A stretch of DNA of 27,634 bases from the NCBI GenBank assembly GCA_016098155.1, contig JAAAJB010000478.1, forward strand, positions 1 through 27,634, read 5' to 3'. The notes beneath the pieces were generated by a model. The model was not told the DNA's origin. It was given only the letters and a program-made list of their open reading frames with translations, and made no database searches. Made by a program: the position numbers and the translations under genes. Of this stretch, positions 10,345-21,400 are shown piece after piece (within the stretch, counting starts at the first letter, position 1; each line of letters begins with the position of its first letter). Origin of the DNA: Actinomortierella ambigua. Lineage: Eukaryota; Mortierellomycota; Mortierellomycetes; Mortierellales; Mortierellaceae.

Positions 10345-10550
10345 ATGTGACGTACCATCACTTTCAATGCCGTCATCGCCTGTGTTGTGGCTTTCGCGTC
10401 TTCCGCCGACGCCTGCTTCTGCGACAACGGGATCGACAGCAGGTAATGTCATGAATCCATCCATGATGTCGGGCGGCAGGACGGGCTCCCTCTACTAGTG
10501 CAACGGGTGTCCATGGCCCCACCCTACACGGGTACGGTCGTTGCAAAAAG
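10345..10550 (+). pseudogene. Broken paralogue of the small secreted cysteine-rich protein at 24291-24536
   Basis: Codons after 10351 read TITFNAVIACVVAFASSADACFCDN, matching the signal peptide and first cysteine pair of the intact protein (MKFTTVIAVIAAMIALSSTARACICDN). Further on, Y-stop-CNG (10493-10507) matches YQCNG and YGRC (10533-10544) matches YGRC, each in a different frame. The ATG at 10345 is followed at once by TGA, and TAA and TAG stops follow. The disablements are therefore a nonsense codon after the start, at least two frameshifts and an in-frame TAG at a Gln position. An alternative is a diverged multi-exon gene, but no in-frame ATG precedes the signal peptide. Confidence 0.65.
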
Positions 10551-11087
10551 AGATAAGCCCAGAACAACATTTCTCGTGACTACTTTGAGCTGCAATCTCC
10601 TACAGTCTGTGCATTATTTCACGCGCTTGCCAACTCTGAGGTTTCCAACGGTATGGAGGTGATGAATAAGTTTGGGTGCAAAGGATACTTGTAGGTGAAT
10701 GCGCTGCTGACCAAATGCGTCCTTTCCGCTTTTTAGCATACGCTCCTTTTCCTTCTCATAGTGATGATCGCATTCATCTTGCCTTGCAAATGAAAGACGA
10801 TGATTCGCTACAGTGGTCCTTTTTATGCGGAACATCCGGGTTGCAGTGCCCTTTGCTTTTTTATCATTTTGACGCGGTCGCGTCAGAAAATCATCACGAG
10901 CAAAAAAATAGCGTCATTATTTCGCCATAGCCAAGTGAATGCGGGGGTAAATATTCTCTTCCCCCATTTCCTTTTCTTTTTACTCGTTCTCCATCGTCTC
11001 ACGCACAATTAAAAAATAACACTCTTCACTCCCTTTTCACCTACTCACCCCCCTCCCAATCTTAAAAAAACACACACACACAAACAC
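10551..11087. other. Intergenic, upstream of the alcohol dehydrogenase
   Basis: No gene is seen. The proximal 120 bases are pyrimidine-rich and end in a short CA repeat just before the ATG at 11088, as expected of a fungal core promoter and leader. Confidence 0.5.
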
Positions 11088-12728
11088 ATGTTTAAACAGC
11101 CAGACACGCATCACGCGAGCCACGGTCCAGCTACGGGCGATGGCAGCAACGTCGCTGCCGACACCTTTATGGGCTGGGCCATCGCCAAGGGCTCACATTG
11201 TCTGTGTCCTGTCACGTTCGAGCCACGTCCAATGGGCAAGGCCGATGTGGACGTTGCTATCCGCTACAGCGGTATCTGTGGCTCGGACATCCATGCCATT
11301 GACAAGATTGATTGCAGCCAGGGTTGCGAAGGCGGTGCTAGTGTCGTCTGGAACGACAAGACAGTGCCCGGCCATGAGATTGCGGGCATCGTCATCAAGG
11401 CCGGTCCAGAGGCCAAGTTTAAAGTTGGTGAGCGTGTCGGTGCCGGTGTTCTGGTAAGTTTTTACGCGCCGCATGTCGTGTGTGTGTAATATGTGGAGAT
11501 GGGTTAGCGAGAAGAAGAAGAATGGCGATAGTCGATGTTGCCTGTTTTTCCCCCATTCCTCTACCCCCTCCTACCTCGTTCACTTTGTTGAGCTCGCATC
11601 ATCCATACTCATGGTTTATGGTATCGTTATCGTTGAACGACGAAAAAAAAAAAAAAAAAAGGTCGGTGCTTGTCTGAACTGCAAGGAATGCAATGGTGGG
11701 AACGAGCAGCTCTGCAAGAAGGCAGTTCTGAGCTACGCCACTCCTATCCGACATGATGAAGGCGACAAGACCACGCCCATCTTTGGCGGCTTTGCAAACC
11801 GAGTCCGCTTGAATAGCGACTTTGTTTACTGCATTCCCCAGGAGATTGAGCTCGAAGAAGGTGAGTAAAAAAGGGCAAAAGAGTATTGCGGACGAATTCT
11901 TCTTTTTGAGACTGATGTTACGGCATCGCCATAATGATGTTCAATGTCATTATCACTCAACGGTACCACTTTCTTTCTCTGTTGCTTCGATTCCTTCTTT
12001 ACTCCCCCCCCCCCCGGTCTGGTCACTGAAAAGCGGCAACGCTGATGTGCTCAGGCCTCACGGCCTACACTGCCCTGCGTCGCCATGGTGCGGGTCCCAA
12101 CACGGCTGTTGGTGTGATGGGCATTGGCTCGCTGGGCCACCTGACGCTGCAGTTTGCCAAGGCGATGGGGTGCAAGACGATCCTGGCGCTGAACGAAGAG
12201 CTGGTGAGCTGTGAGGACTGCCTCAAGCTTGGTGCGACCAAGTGTTTCTGCAACCTCCGCGAGACGAGCTCTCGACAGCAACTCCTGAGCCACGACCGTC
12301 GCGAAAGCCTGGACCTGCTGGTTGTGTGCAGCTTTGAGGTCACGACCAACTGGCATGACCTGCTGCATCTGATGAAGCCACGTGGGACGATTGTCATGAT
12401 GGCCATGCCGCCAGGCACAGAGGTGCCGCTGGTGTTGCCGACGCCGATTTTAGTCCGACATGAGATTGGTGTGGTGGGCTCCTTCCAGGGCGGGCGTCGT
12501 GAGATGCGTGAGATGTTTGATTTTGTCATCCAGCACAAGATTCATCCTTGGACGGTCAAGCGCCCCATGGCCGAAATCAATGACGCGCTCGATTGTGTGA
12601 AGAAGCACAAGGTTTGCTACTCGATGGTGCTCGAGGTGCCCGAGACCACCGAGGGCTTTGAAGCCGAGAGAACCACCACAAAGTTGAAGCAGGCTTTGGA
12701 GGAAGAAGTCCAGCAGTTGGAAGTGTAA
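11088..12728 (+). CDS. Zinc-dependent medium-chain alcohol dehydrogenase (CAD/YahK-like), 419 aa
   Basis: Three exons: 11088-11453, 11662-11860 and 12034-12728 (1260 nt). This is a medium-chain dehydrogenase/reductase that would oxidise alcohols or reduce aldehydes with NAD(P), probably in the cytosol. Catalytic zinc ligands fit Cys64 and His69 (SGICGSDIH), His96-Glu97 (PGHE) and Cys194 (LMCSGLTAY). The structural-zinc loop is Cys126, 129, 132 and 140 (CLNCKEC...C). The Rossmann motif is GIGSLG at 218-223. The order and the sequence GIG-LGHL-LQFAKAMG point to the cinnamyl-alcohol-dehydrogenase branch, which is usually NADP-dependent. The chain is longer than the usual 350 or so residues: about 25 extra residues at the N-terminus and about 25 at the C-terminus (Glu-rich), plus an insert near 74-90. 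Intron 1 ends in 18 adenines directly before the AG. An AATAAA lies at 12800-12805. Confidence 0.9.
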
Positions 12729-12799
12729 AAAAAAAAAAAAAAAACTTGCATATGTAGCACACATTCGTATAAGGGCGCGTCCCATTTCTTTACTTTCAA

Positions 12800-12805
12800 A
12801 ATAAA
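12800..12805 (+). terminator. Candidate polyadenylation signal of the alcohol dehydrogenase
   Basis: AATAAA lies 72 bases after the stop codon, in the 187-base gap between two convergent genes. It is preceded by an A18 run that begins within the TAA stop codon. Confidence 0.5.
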
Positions 12806-12914
12806 AAAAAATCTGTACGTGATTTGAAAGAGGGAAGGGGAGAATGCATATAGTCGTGTTTGTTGGAAAGACAAAATGGACCACCAACGAAAAAAAAATG
12901 AAGAGTTTTCATTA

Positions 12915-13817
12915 CTAGCGACGGTTGAATATATCCAAATTTTTCCAAACATCGTTTCGCCCCTTCTCCATGTAGACGCCATAGCCCCCGCCAGCAGAAT
13001 AGCCAACAGCGCCAGCATGGTTTCGCAGGATATCTTCATCGTCAAAACGGCGAGTCCGGCGTCGTCGACGAGCGTCACAGATCCGGTAGCAGCTGTAGCT
13101 GAATGCGCCCAGGATCGCCAATGTGAACAAGACAATGAGCGCAATTACTCCGGGCGAGAGCTCTCCGCTACTGCTGCTGCTGCCATTACTGTTGACAGAA
13201 CTGTTACTTGAGGGGTTGTTGTTGGACGACGACGCCGGACCTGGGAGTTGGTTGTCAGGGACACCATCGCCATTGTTATCCCTCGCCGGGGCGGAGGTGG
13301 GGATAGCCTTGTTTACGCCGGCCGGCGCTGTTTGTGGCGAGGCCTGGTCATTGGTCGTACCAGTGGGCTGCGATCCGCCTAGTACACCATTCAGAAGGCC
13401 TGGGAGCACACCGCTGTTAGCGGCCTTTGGGTGGTTAGGATCGGCTGGTGAGGCCGGTGGCGGGGGCATTGAAGCAGCGGAACCTCCTCCTCCTGGTGCG
13501 GATGATGTTGATGTTGTTGTCGAGGAGGAAGAAGATTGGGAGGCAGGTGGTGGTGAAGACGCTGGTTCTCCAGCAGCGGGAGAGTCGGGCGACTTTGGAT
13601 TGAGTGGGAGTAGGCCTCCGAGCAGATCACGGCGCTGGACTGCACTACCGTCCATTACAGGCGGGTGGATGGCCGCAACGTCTGGTTGCTCCGGGTTGTG
13701 GGGTGGAAATTGTGTGCCTGGGGGGCTATTGGGAATGACCACCGTGGCCAAGACCGATGTGGCTAGAGCCAGAGTCGTACAGACTCTGAAGAGTGCAGGA
13801 CGGGAAGTGAAGCGCAT
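12915..13817 (-). CDS. Mucin-like single-pass membrane protein, 300 aa
   Basis: An intronless 300-residue protein. Residues 1-24 form a signal peptide (MRFTSRPALF...SVLA). Residues 25-220 are a low-complexity Pro/Ser/Thr/Gly/Asn ectodomain, likely heavily O-glycosylated. GVIALIVLFTLAILGAFSYS (223-242) is the TM helix, followed by an Arg-rich stop-transfer (ARRRRRTRR) and a tail of about 40 residues. Arg62-Arg63 could be a Kex2-type site. DNNGDGVPDN (180-189) resembles a thrombospondin type-3 calcium loop. The layout resembles Wsc/Mid2-type wall-stress sensors, but there is no WSC domain, so function is inferred from architecture only. It converges on the alcohol dehydrogenase. A long plus-strand frame over the same bases (13123-13941) is its antisense shadow, Gly/Glu/Pro-rich with no domains. 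Confidence 0.75.
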   Translation of the reverse strand: MRFTSRPALFRVCTTLALATSVLATVVIPNSPPGTQFPPHNPEQPDVAAIHPPVMDGSAVQRRDLLGGLLPLNPKSPDSPAAGEPASSPPPASQSSSSSTTTSTSSAPGGGGSAASMPPPPASPADPNHPKAANSGVLPGLLNGVLGGSQPTGTTNDQASPQTAPAGVNKAIPTSAPARDNNGDGVPDNQLPGPASSSNNNPSSNSSVNSNGSSSSSGELSPGVIALIVLFTLAILGAFSYSCYRICDARRRRRTRRFDDEDILRNHAGAVGYSAGGGYGVYMEKGRNDVWKNLDIFNRR

Positions 13818-14975
13818 TGTACAGGTGGAGGGGGAGGACGGAAGTGGTTGGGAATGTGGAGGGAAGGGGGAATATGAGAGGTGGTACGTGGTTGTTGGAA
13901 AGAGAACAGAATGGGGAAGGTATGCGGCGACAGAGCTATGAAGGTCTAATGAAGGTCAACCATGGGGCCTCGGGCGCAGGGGAGAGCGAGATGTCTCCTG
14001 CTGTTGCTGTTGTCGTAGGCAGGTGAGAAGAAAAAGGGGGGAGGGGGCAGGGGAGAAAGAGAGGGTCAGGGTTAGGCACGAAGGGTAGCAAGTAACAGGA
14101 TACAACAGGTGTAGTGAACGGAAGAAGGGTGCCTAGCGCAAAAGGGAAAAAAAAAAAGGGTGGACCTGAAAAGTGGAAGTAAATGCAGACGATAAAAAAA
14201 AAAAAGGACACACAGGTAGCTCTACAGTGACAAAAGACAAAAAAAGGAAAAGGAAAAAGGGTCGACGTAGCCAAAGGGACCAACGCAGCTCGAGATGGAA
14301 GGGTGCAGCAACCGGTCCCCCTTCTCTCTCTTTTCTCCAGGACGTGAGCTGGTTAGTTGAAAAGTTGAGTTTGGATCTGACATTGTGCTAACCTCCTGCC
14401 CAGCTACATGTACGATGATCGGTCCAAGCTGAAGTCAGGCACGTCGCAAATCTCACTGCTTGCTTTGCCCTTAGTAAGGACTTTTGTGTTGAGCAACATG
14501 GAACAGCTTTGCCTCCTTGGTCCTCTCCAAACAAATCGCTCTTCCGACAACACTTTTTTTTTCTTTCGTTCTCTCTTTTCTTTCCCTGTCCGTTTCGTTT
14601 TGGAGGGAGACAGAAAGAGTAGGCTCTCTCTCGGACAAAACACACACACACACAAAAAAAGGGAGACCGGCCCCTTCCTGGTTCTCCCTTGCTTTCGAGC
14701 TTGTGGACAAAGTCTAGCAAGCATCCCTTTTCTTCGTTTTCTATCCTTGGGTCGCAGGATGACATGGAGAGACATTCGTACGCGACGCAGGTGACAACCG
14801 AGACCAGCGTAGAGGGTGAAAAATACACTTTTCATGCACAGGTCTATACCTCTGCCAAGAAGACTGGAGTCGCGTGACGTGCTTCTGAACTGAGGGCAAT
14901 GTGGGAAACGATTGTCCTCTTTCCCCACTTCAGCATTGCATGCTTCTCTTCTGCCTCTTCAGCCCCCGAGACAAC
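13818..14975. other. Divergent intergenic promoter region
   Basis: This lies between the minus-strand mucin-like gene and the plus-strand CC2D1 gene. It is strongly purine-rich on the plus strand from 13820 to 14290 (CT-rich leader of the minus gene), with several A runs. Open frames of 130-175 codons on the minus strand at 14388-14928 are low-complexity and unsupported. Confidence 0.5.
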
Positions 14976-17900
14976 ATGTTCTCATGGAAGAAGGACCCAT
15001 CACAAATCCGCCGACCAAGCCCATCCGCATCCAATGTCGATTATGCAGACTTGATTTCTCAGGGCTTGCGTCTAGCTAACGAGGACCTGCCTGAGGGTGG
15101 CGAAGGAGACTATCTTGGCGACGATGATATCGAAGACGACGGCGACCTTGACATGGATGATCCAGATTTGCTGGTATGGCAACGCGATACTATCCATATT
15201 CCCACCTCCGCCTTCTCCTCGCTTCTTGTACTGCAGGAGGAGGGTATGCCTCGCTCTCGCCTACAGCGCTCTCACTTGCAGTTGTCTAGAAGAAGTAGCC
15301 ATTAACGCTAACCACTTGGAAATCTCGCGCTTTATGAATGTCTTAGGCCGAGCTTCATGGACTGATGGGTGAGGTCCCCGTGCCAAAGCCAAAGCCCTCA
15401 GCAGCAGCAGCCACCGCTAAAACACACCCACCCACCTCAGCAAAGGGAGCAGGAGGTTCAGCTTCCTCTGGTGGGAAAAAGAGTACGGCGGAGACGTTAA
15501 TGGCTCCGTCAAACCCCATCCTTGCAGATTTGGGACTCGACGAAGCGGATTTTGAAGACGATGAAGATTCTGAAGTGGAGCTCACAGAGGAGGATATGAA
15601 AAACCCACAATTCCTGGTACGTATCATTTCATGCCACGTGTTCGTATCGACGTCGATGTGATTGCCATAAAGACATGATTAGTCGTTGACAAACATCCTG
15701 CGTTTGGGCTATCGATCTCTCTCTTTTTCTCTCATAGGCGCAGCTACAGAACCTTGGAGGTGCTTGGGAGGAGGATGCTGGCGGCAGTGTTGACAAAGAG
15801 GACACACTTGTGCCACAAAAGAAGGCAGTGCAATCATCGACAGAACAACATCACCAAGACTCTCAATCAGTACCACACACATCACCCCAGGAACAGCATC
15901 CGAAAATTGAAAAAGATCACACACCACCAAAGCTGGAGAGGATGGACTCGGACAACCTCAGCATTCACAAACCCGGCTCGACCAGCTCATCTTTAATCGC
16001 CATCCCACCTCGAGACCGACCCTATGAGTATGAAGATGATGATATGGCGAGTGTCTCCGACCTGCCAATAGAGAAACCCCCGGCAACGAAGGAGCCTCCC
16101 AAGCAGGATCGCCAACAGTTGCTGAGTCTGCTCAGGACGCGCGAGACTCAGTACAAGCAGTCGGCCCTCGACAGCAAGCGCTCCAACGACTTGGCGTCCG
16201 CTGCTGAGCGAGTCAAGACGCTCAAAAAGATTCGAGAGTGGATCAAGCTTGTGGATGCTGGCGGATTTCTTGATCCCGACCTGTACACTATACCCGACGA
16301 GCCGCCTGCCATCGCAGCATCAAGTTCATCAACACCTTCCAGTCCAGTGCAGGCTGGTCTCGCATCGCCTACGACATCACCGCCACCCAGTTCATCTCAG
16401 GGTGCTGATGTACCGACAATCGGCAAGCCACGACAGCTCGAAGCGAGTGTCTCGTCTTCATCGCCCCCCAAAGCATTCGAGCCGCCGATGGTCACCCCAG
16501 TATCTGCTACAACGACAAAGGTCTCGATGGAGCTTGCAGAGGCGACAGGAGACGATGTGCGGCATGAGCACACCTCCAGGAGGACTGTGCAAGGCGGTAT
16601 TGAATTCAGGAGGTTGGCTAAGGATGACGATTTCCAGATTGTCTCCAACAACGATGACGACACTTACGACATGCTTCAGTCGCAGCTTGAATCGCAGATT
16701 GAGATGTGCAAGACGGTGAAAAGGTACTATTACAAGAATGCTGAAAATACAGCAGCAATCAAGTTCCACAAGCTCCAAGGTGTCTTTGAGGCCGACCTGG
16801 TGTCGCTCAAGTCGTACCGCCAGCATGGAAAGAAGGCGCCAGCGTTCCATTTCCAGGATGTTCGGTTTGAGGTCGAGGTCGGGTACAACCCCGACATTGC
16901 ACTGAATGAGGCAAAGCTGATCGTCAAGCGGTGCTGGGATTTATCGCTCAAGGATGTGGCGCCCAATGCCATTGTTTCATACGTTGATTGGAATTTCGGG
17001 TGGCCGACGGAGAATATGTCGGGGGCAGGCTCGGGCAAAGGGTACACAAACACCATCAAACAAACCAACTGCCCTGAATATCAATTCGCGCAAACGATCG
17101 GGATCGAGCGGACGAGAGGGTTTCAAAACTTTTTGCAACGGCGAAAGGCGACCTTTGAGGTATGGTACTATCGTGGCATGTTCAGGAAGAGTCTGTCACT
17201 AGGTCGGGCCCAAGTTTCGTTGCAGCCTCTTCTCAACCACTCGGAGATCCACGAGGTCCTGCCGCTCATGGACCCGCAGAACCCTCGCAGGCCAGCCGGT
17301 GGCAAGATTGAGATTGAGATCAAGCTCCAGCGACCGTTGCTCAAGCCCGAGATTGCCATCAAGGAAGAAAAATGGCTCGTCATTGACGCGTTCAACTCGA
17401 ACGGCCTCGGTTTGCCAATCCTTGGACGCGGCGGCAGTGCTTTGGCTTCCTCTTCGTCGGCTGCTTCCTCCCAGGCGCGCATGGCAAGCCCTGGCCTCGG
17501 TTCAGCAGCAGCATCGGCAGCAGCGGCGGCAGTGGTTGCACCAAAGACACGAGGAACACCAGCACCGACACTGACATCAACACCGATACCAACACCACCG
17601 GCGCCGGCGTCCGCATCCTCGCCTGCATCGGTAGCTTCACCCAAGCCAGCTCAAACGCCACAGCAACCTGCAGCTCCAAAGTCAGGAGCGGGATCATCGG
17701 CGCCATCGGCAGCAGCAGGACGAAAAGCTGACACCGTGACGGAAGATGTTGATGACGATGAAGCTGTGGATGAAGAATTGGCCAAGGCAAAGGCAGAGTT
17801 TGAGAGTGTGGATCTGTTGGTGTCGAACAATGTTCTCGAGAGCGAGATTGAGTTGGCCAAGCAGGGTATCAAGACTGCGACGGCGGCGGGAAAGACAGAG

Positions 17901-18167
17901 CAAGTGGACGAGTACCAAGACCGACTGATGCAACTGGAGGTCAAGATGCAGTTGTTGGTGGTTCAGGTGCAATCGGGACTGTTGACGATGGACCAGTACT
18001 GCGCAAGGGTCAAGGCACGGATGGAGAAGGACAAGGCGCTGGCACTGTTTTTCAAAAAGAGGCAGATGATCCTGGAGGCCAAAAAGGCGCTGGGTCGGTT
18101 AAAGATCATGCAGGCGGAGATGAAGGAGGTCGAGGACGCGTTGGCTGCAGAGGGAGGCGATGAATAG
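14976..18167 (+). CDS. CC2D1/Lgd-type coiled-coil and C2 domain protein, 965 aa
   Basis: Three exons: 14976-15173, 15347-15616 and 15738-18167, all joined in phase 0. Intron 1 has a branch site CGCTAAC at 15306-15312. The N-terminus (MFSWKKDPSQIRRP) and an acidic stretch lead to LLAELHGLMGEVP across the first junction. A DM14 repeat lies at about 281-330 (LLSLLRTRETQYKQSALDSK) and a second DM14-like repeat at about 463-525 (QIEMCKTVKRYYYKNAENTA). A C2 domain lies at about 533-690 (FEVEVGYNP ... LIVKRCWDLSL) with the family's WNFGWP segment. A Ser/Ala/Pro linker and a C-terminal helical region (830-965) follow. Animal CC2D1A/B and fly Lgd bind the ESCRT-III subunit CHMP4/Shrub through DM14 repeats and act in endosomal sorting. 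The same role here is inferred. Metazoan proteins have four DM14 repeats; I see two clear ones. Confidence 0.88.
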
Positions 18168-18446
18168 CGCCCAAAAGATTAAGAGATAGAAGAAACACAA
18201 ATGTATTTGTTCATTTATTGCTGTTTCTGTGGCTCACAGTGTGCATACGGGTGGATATCATCCTCACCCCAAACAATAAGCTTGGGGTGGGAAGAGTACC
18301 AAAAATTTCATTCCCCCTTTGCCCTCCCCCCCTTTAAGTTTTTTTGGCCTCGAAGTGCACCTCCAATTCAAAGCAAACGCTTGTACATCCAACCATCACG
18401 GACAAGAGAGCGCGAGGCTTCCTTGGATGTTGTTGCCGTGCCCACC

Positions 18447-21400
18447 ATGCTGAGCAATCGACCTCCCACCACTGCCTCCACCAAGACTGGCACCAGTCAT
18501 CGCCAGGCGGGCCTGCGACCACCGGATGACCAAAAGCAAGATGCTGACCAGGACCACCATCATCGCTACAGAGCCCAACGTCAGGCAGTTGAGAAGACTG
18601 TAAGCCCGTCCAGACACGCTTCTCGCTCAGCAGCATCTAGCCTTGAGAGTAGACGCTCCCAGGGGCAGGAATCTGATGCTATGTACGCCAGCCACGCACA
18701 AGAGCGTGATCGGGATAGTGAACGAGACAACCATCATCACCGACGTCTTCATAGCTCCAGGCACGGGCGAAGCACAAGTCACCAGCGATCGCGCGAGTCG
18801 AGCAAGCATCGCCACGACCATCATGGTCACCACCACCACCACCACCACCACAACCACCACCATCAGCAGAGATCCTCTCGGCCTCCAACGGACGAGAATG
18901 ACGAGTCTAGAGATTCAATTCGTTTGTTCGTCGGGCACGGCAAGCAGGAGCGTGGGAGTGGGCGTGGACATGAACAGAGTAGTTCGCCTCTCGACCGGCC
19001 TCAGAGTCGGCAGTCGGTCATGGAAGGGGATCTGTCTAATGCCTCGATCCGCACTAACCCAGGCAAGAAAGATGGATCCGGTCTGTTGACGGTGCGCGAC
19101 ATTCTAGACGATCCCGAGCTCCAGGTGGTCAAGGGCGCATCAAGAGGTGGCTGGGGTGGCGACCCATCACAGCCAAGGCAATCGCAGCAACAGCAACAGC
19201 AACAGCATCAACAACAGCAATATCCTCCACTACAGCAAAGGACACGGAGGCGACCGTCCATTCCCGACGATGGTGTCGGACAAAGCGCGAGCAGCAGTGG
19301 TAGTCTCAAGGCCAGCGAGAAGCTAACTGCAAGGCGTTCGCGAGAACCACAGGCTGAGCAGCACCATCCGCTGCAGCATCGCACCAGGACGTCAGGAAGG
19401 CCGACTGACATTGTGGAGACTACAGAGGATAATCAACAGGCACCGTCTGACTCCTCGATGGATCAGTCTGCGGCGGTGAGGCATTTCCAGACGCGACTTG
19501 ACGAAGCCATGGTAAGAGCGATTACAATGCACGACGCCGTTGATCAAAGGAGTGTGAGAACAGGGTTTCGTGACCACCGAGTTTTCTCACCAAGCATTGC
19601 CTCAACTGGCTTCGGCTTTGTTTGTATAGCGCCAGGCCAGGCAGAAAAGTGCTAGCGGCGTAAACGGCTCCAGAGGATCTCGTGTCGTACAGTCTAGCCT
19701 ACCCAGGACCCAGAGCACGCATCCCACCATTCAGCAGACAGCGATTGCGCCTAGCTTGGCGAAAGAGAGGCTGAAAGGCTGGGCAGAGTTTACTATGGAT
19801 GATTCTGTTTACACAGCTTCCGTCGACGATCAGGATGACGGCGAAGACGACGAAGACGACGATGATGACGACGACGATACGGACGTTACTCAAAAGACAG
19901 CCGAGCGCATTCCGTCTTTGGTCCGCACAGACCAGGCTGCCTTCACTGTACCCAAACCTCGCCAGCTTCCAAATGGTAACGCTGCTGCTACTACTTCTGC
20001 TACTGCTGCTACTTCTACTCCTACTACAACCGTCGGTTCTTCCTCGACGGTCGCCAAGCAGTCCAGAGACAAGAATGCATCGTCTCGCCAGGTTCAGCAT
20101 CAACATCAACAACGTCCAGCGGTGAAGGATCGCGGCCAAGGAGACATTGACGCTTTGGACGACCCTGGGTATGATAGCGCCGACTGGCTCGATCGCGAGA
20201 CGGCGCTAGCAAGACTGAGGAGGGAGCAGGCCAAGGAACAAAAACTACGCGCCTCGACATCCAAGACTGCCCGTTCTTCACCCGCTGATGCCAGGAGATC
20301 CAATGAAAGCGAACAGTCGAGCTCAGCAGGGCCAAACCTACTCAGTGCACCCACCACCACCACTACCACCACCATAATCTCATCAAAGGCCAAAGCAAAG
20401 TCGTCAGCAGCGTCGTCTTCGTCCAAGAGTCCGCTGATATCCCCGAGGCTCGCTGGTGTGGAGGGAGGCTTACCCAACACTCATCGAGGCTGGTCCTTCC
20501 GCAGGGATTATCAAGGACATCCACAGCAGCCGTCGTCAGCCTTTGCGGGTACAATGTTGCCACCACTACCACTCTTGAACCTGTCCATACCGCCCTCTAG
20601 TCTCTCCACCAACACGACGACGTCGAACGCGACGACCACGCATGCGCGAAGAAAGACGCTGGATCATGGTCGAGATTTGGCCCTGGAGGATCTTGCGTCG
20701 CCAACAGGTCAGGACCCAGTGATGATGGGAGGGATCCTCGCCGGTAGGCGTGGCTCAAAAAAGTCGACAAACTTGCTCGCTGTAGATGAGGATGATCATT
20801 TCCCGCGACCGTCTATCATGTCTTCGTACTTGCGGATGAACGAGACTATGCAACCCCATGGCTACAACGAGACTGAGCACCGCTTCTTGGAGCTTGCTGG
20901 ATCAATTGGCGAGGGTCAAGGTATATCCTCCTCTCTTTTTTGTTGTTCAATCCCGAGTCGAAAGAAGTGGTGCAAATCAACTTGATATGTTACAATTGGA
21001 ATTTTGGTACAATATTCTCACACTCGGTGTCTCTTTTCGATCCCTCCCTTCCTTCCCACGATATAGCCGTCTCCAATGTATTTGGAACTCTAAAGGACAA
21101 GATCCGAACACTCAAGCAGAAGCAAAAGTCGTCCACCGCGACTGTAAAGGCTTTGCAGAAGGAGCTTAAAAAGGCTCAGCGAGAATTGGCACGAGAGCGT
21201 CGTGAAAAGGATGCTCTTTCAGCATCACTCACGGCGACTTCTGCTGCTGCACCGGTTTCGCGATCTCAAAATCAGAATAGCTATGGTATGTTTTTAATGT
21301 CTATGCCAGTAGTGGGAAGGAATCATTGTGGTGTTATCTACGTAGCACGAGCCAAAAGTTCCAACTCTCATTTATATGCTGTCATCCCTGGCATGCTAGG

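Noticed and set aside
13123..13941. 272-codon plus-strand open frame
   Set aside because: It is antisense to the mucin-like gene, whose low-complexity GC-rich codons keep the opposite strand open. It has no signal, domain or sensible composition.
14388..14928. Overlapping minus-strand ORFs of 146 and 174 codons
   Set aside because: Lys/Arg/Cys-rich low-complexity frames in a promoter region with no conserved motif. They are mutually overlapping.
21286..21399. Treating this as coding (the frame is open)
   Set aside because: It has GTATGT donor and CTAG acceptor borders, and its translation lacks the charged coiled-coil composition of both flanks. Read-through remains possible because it is a multiple of three.
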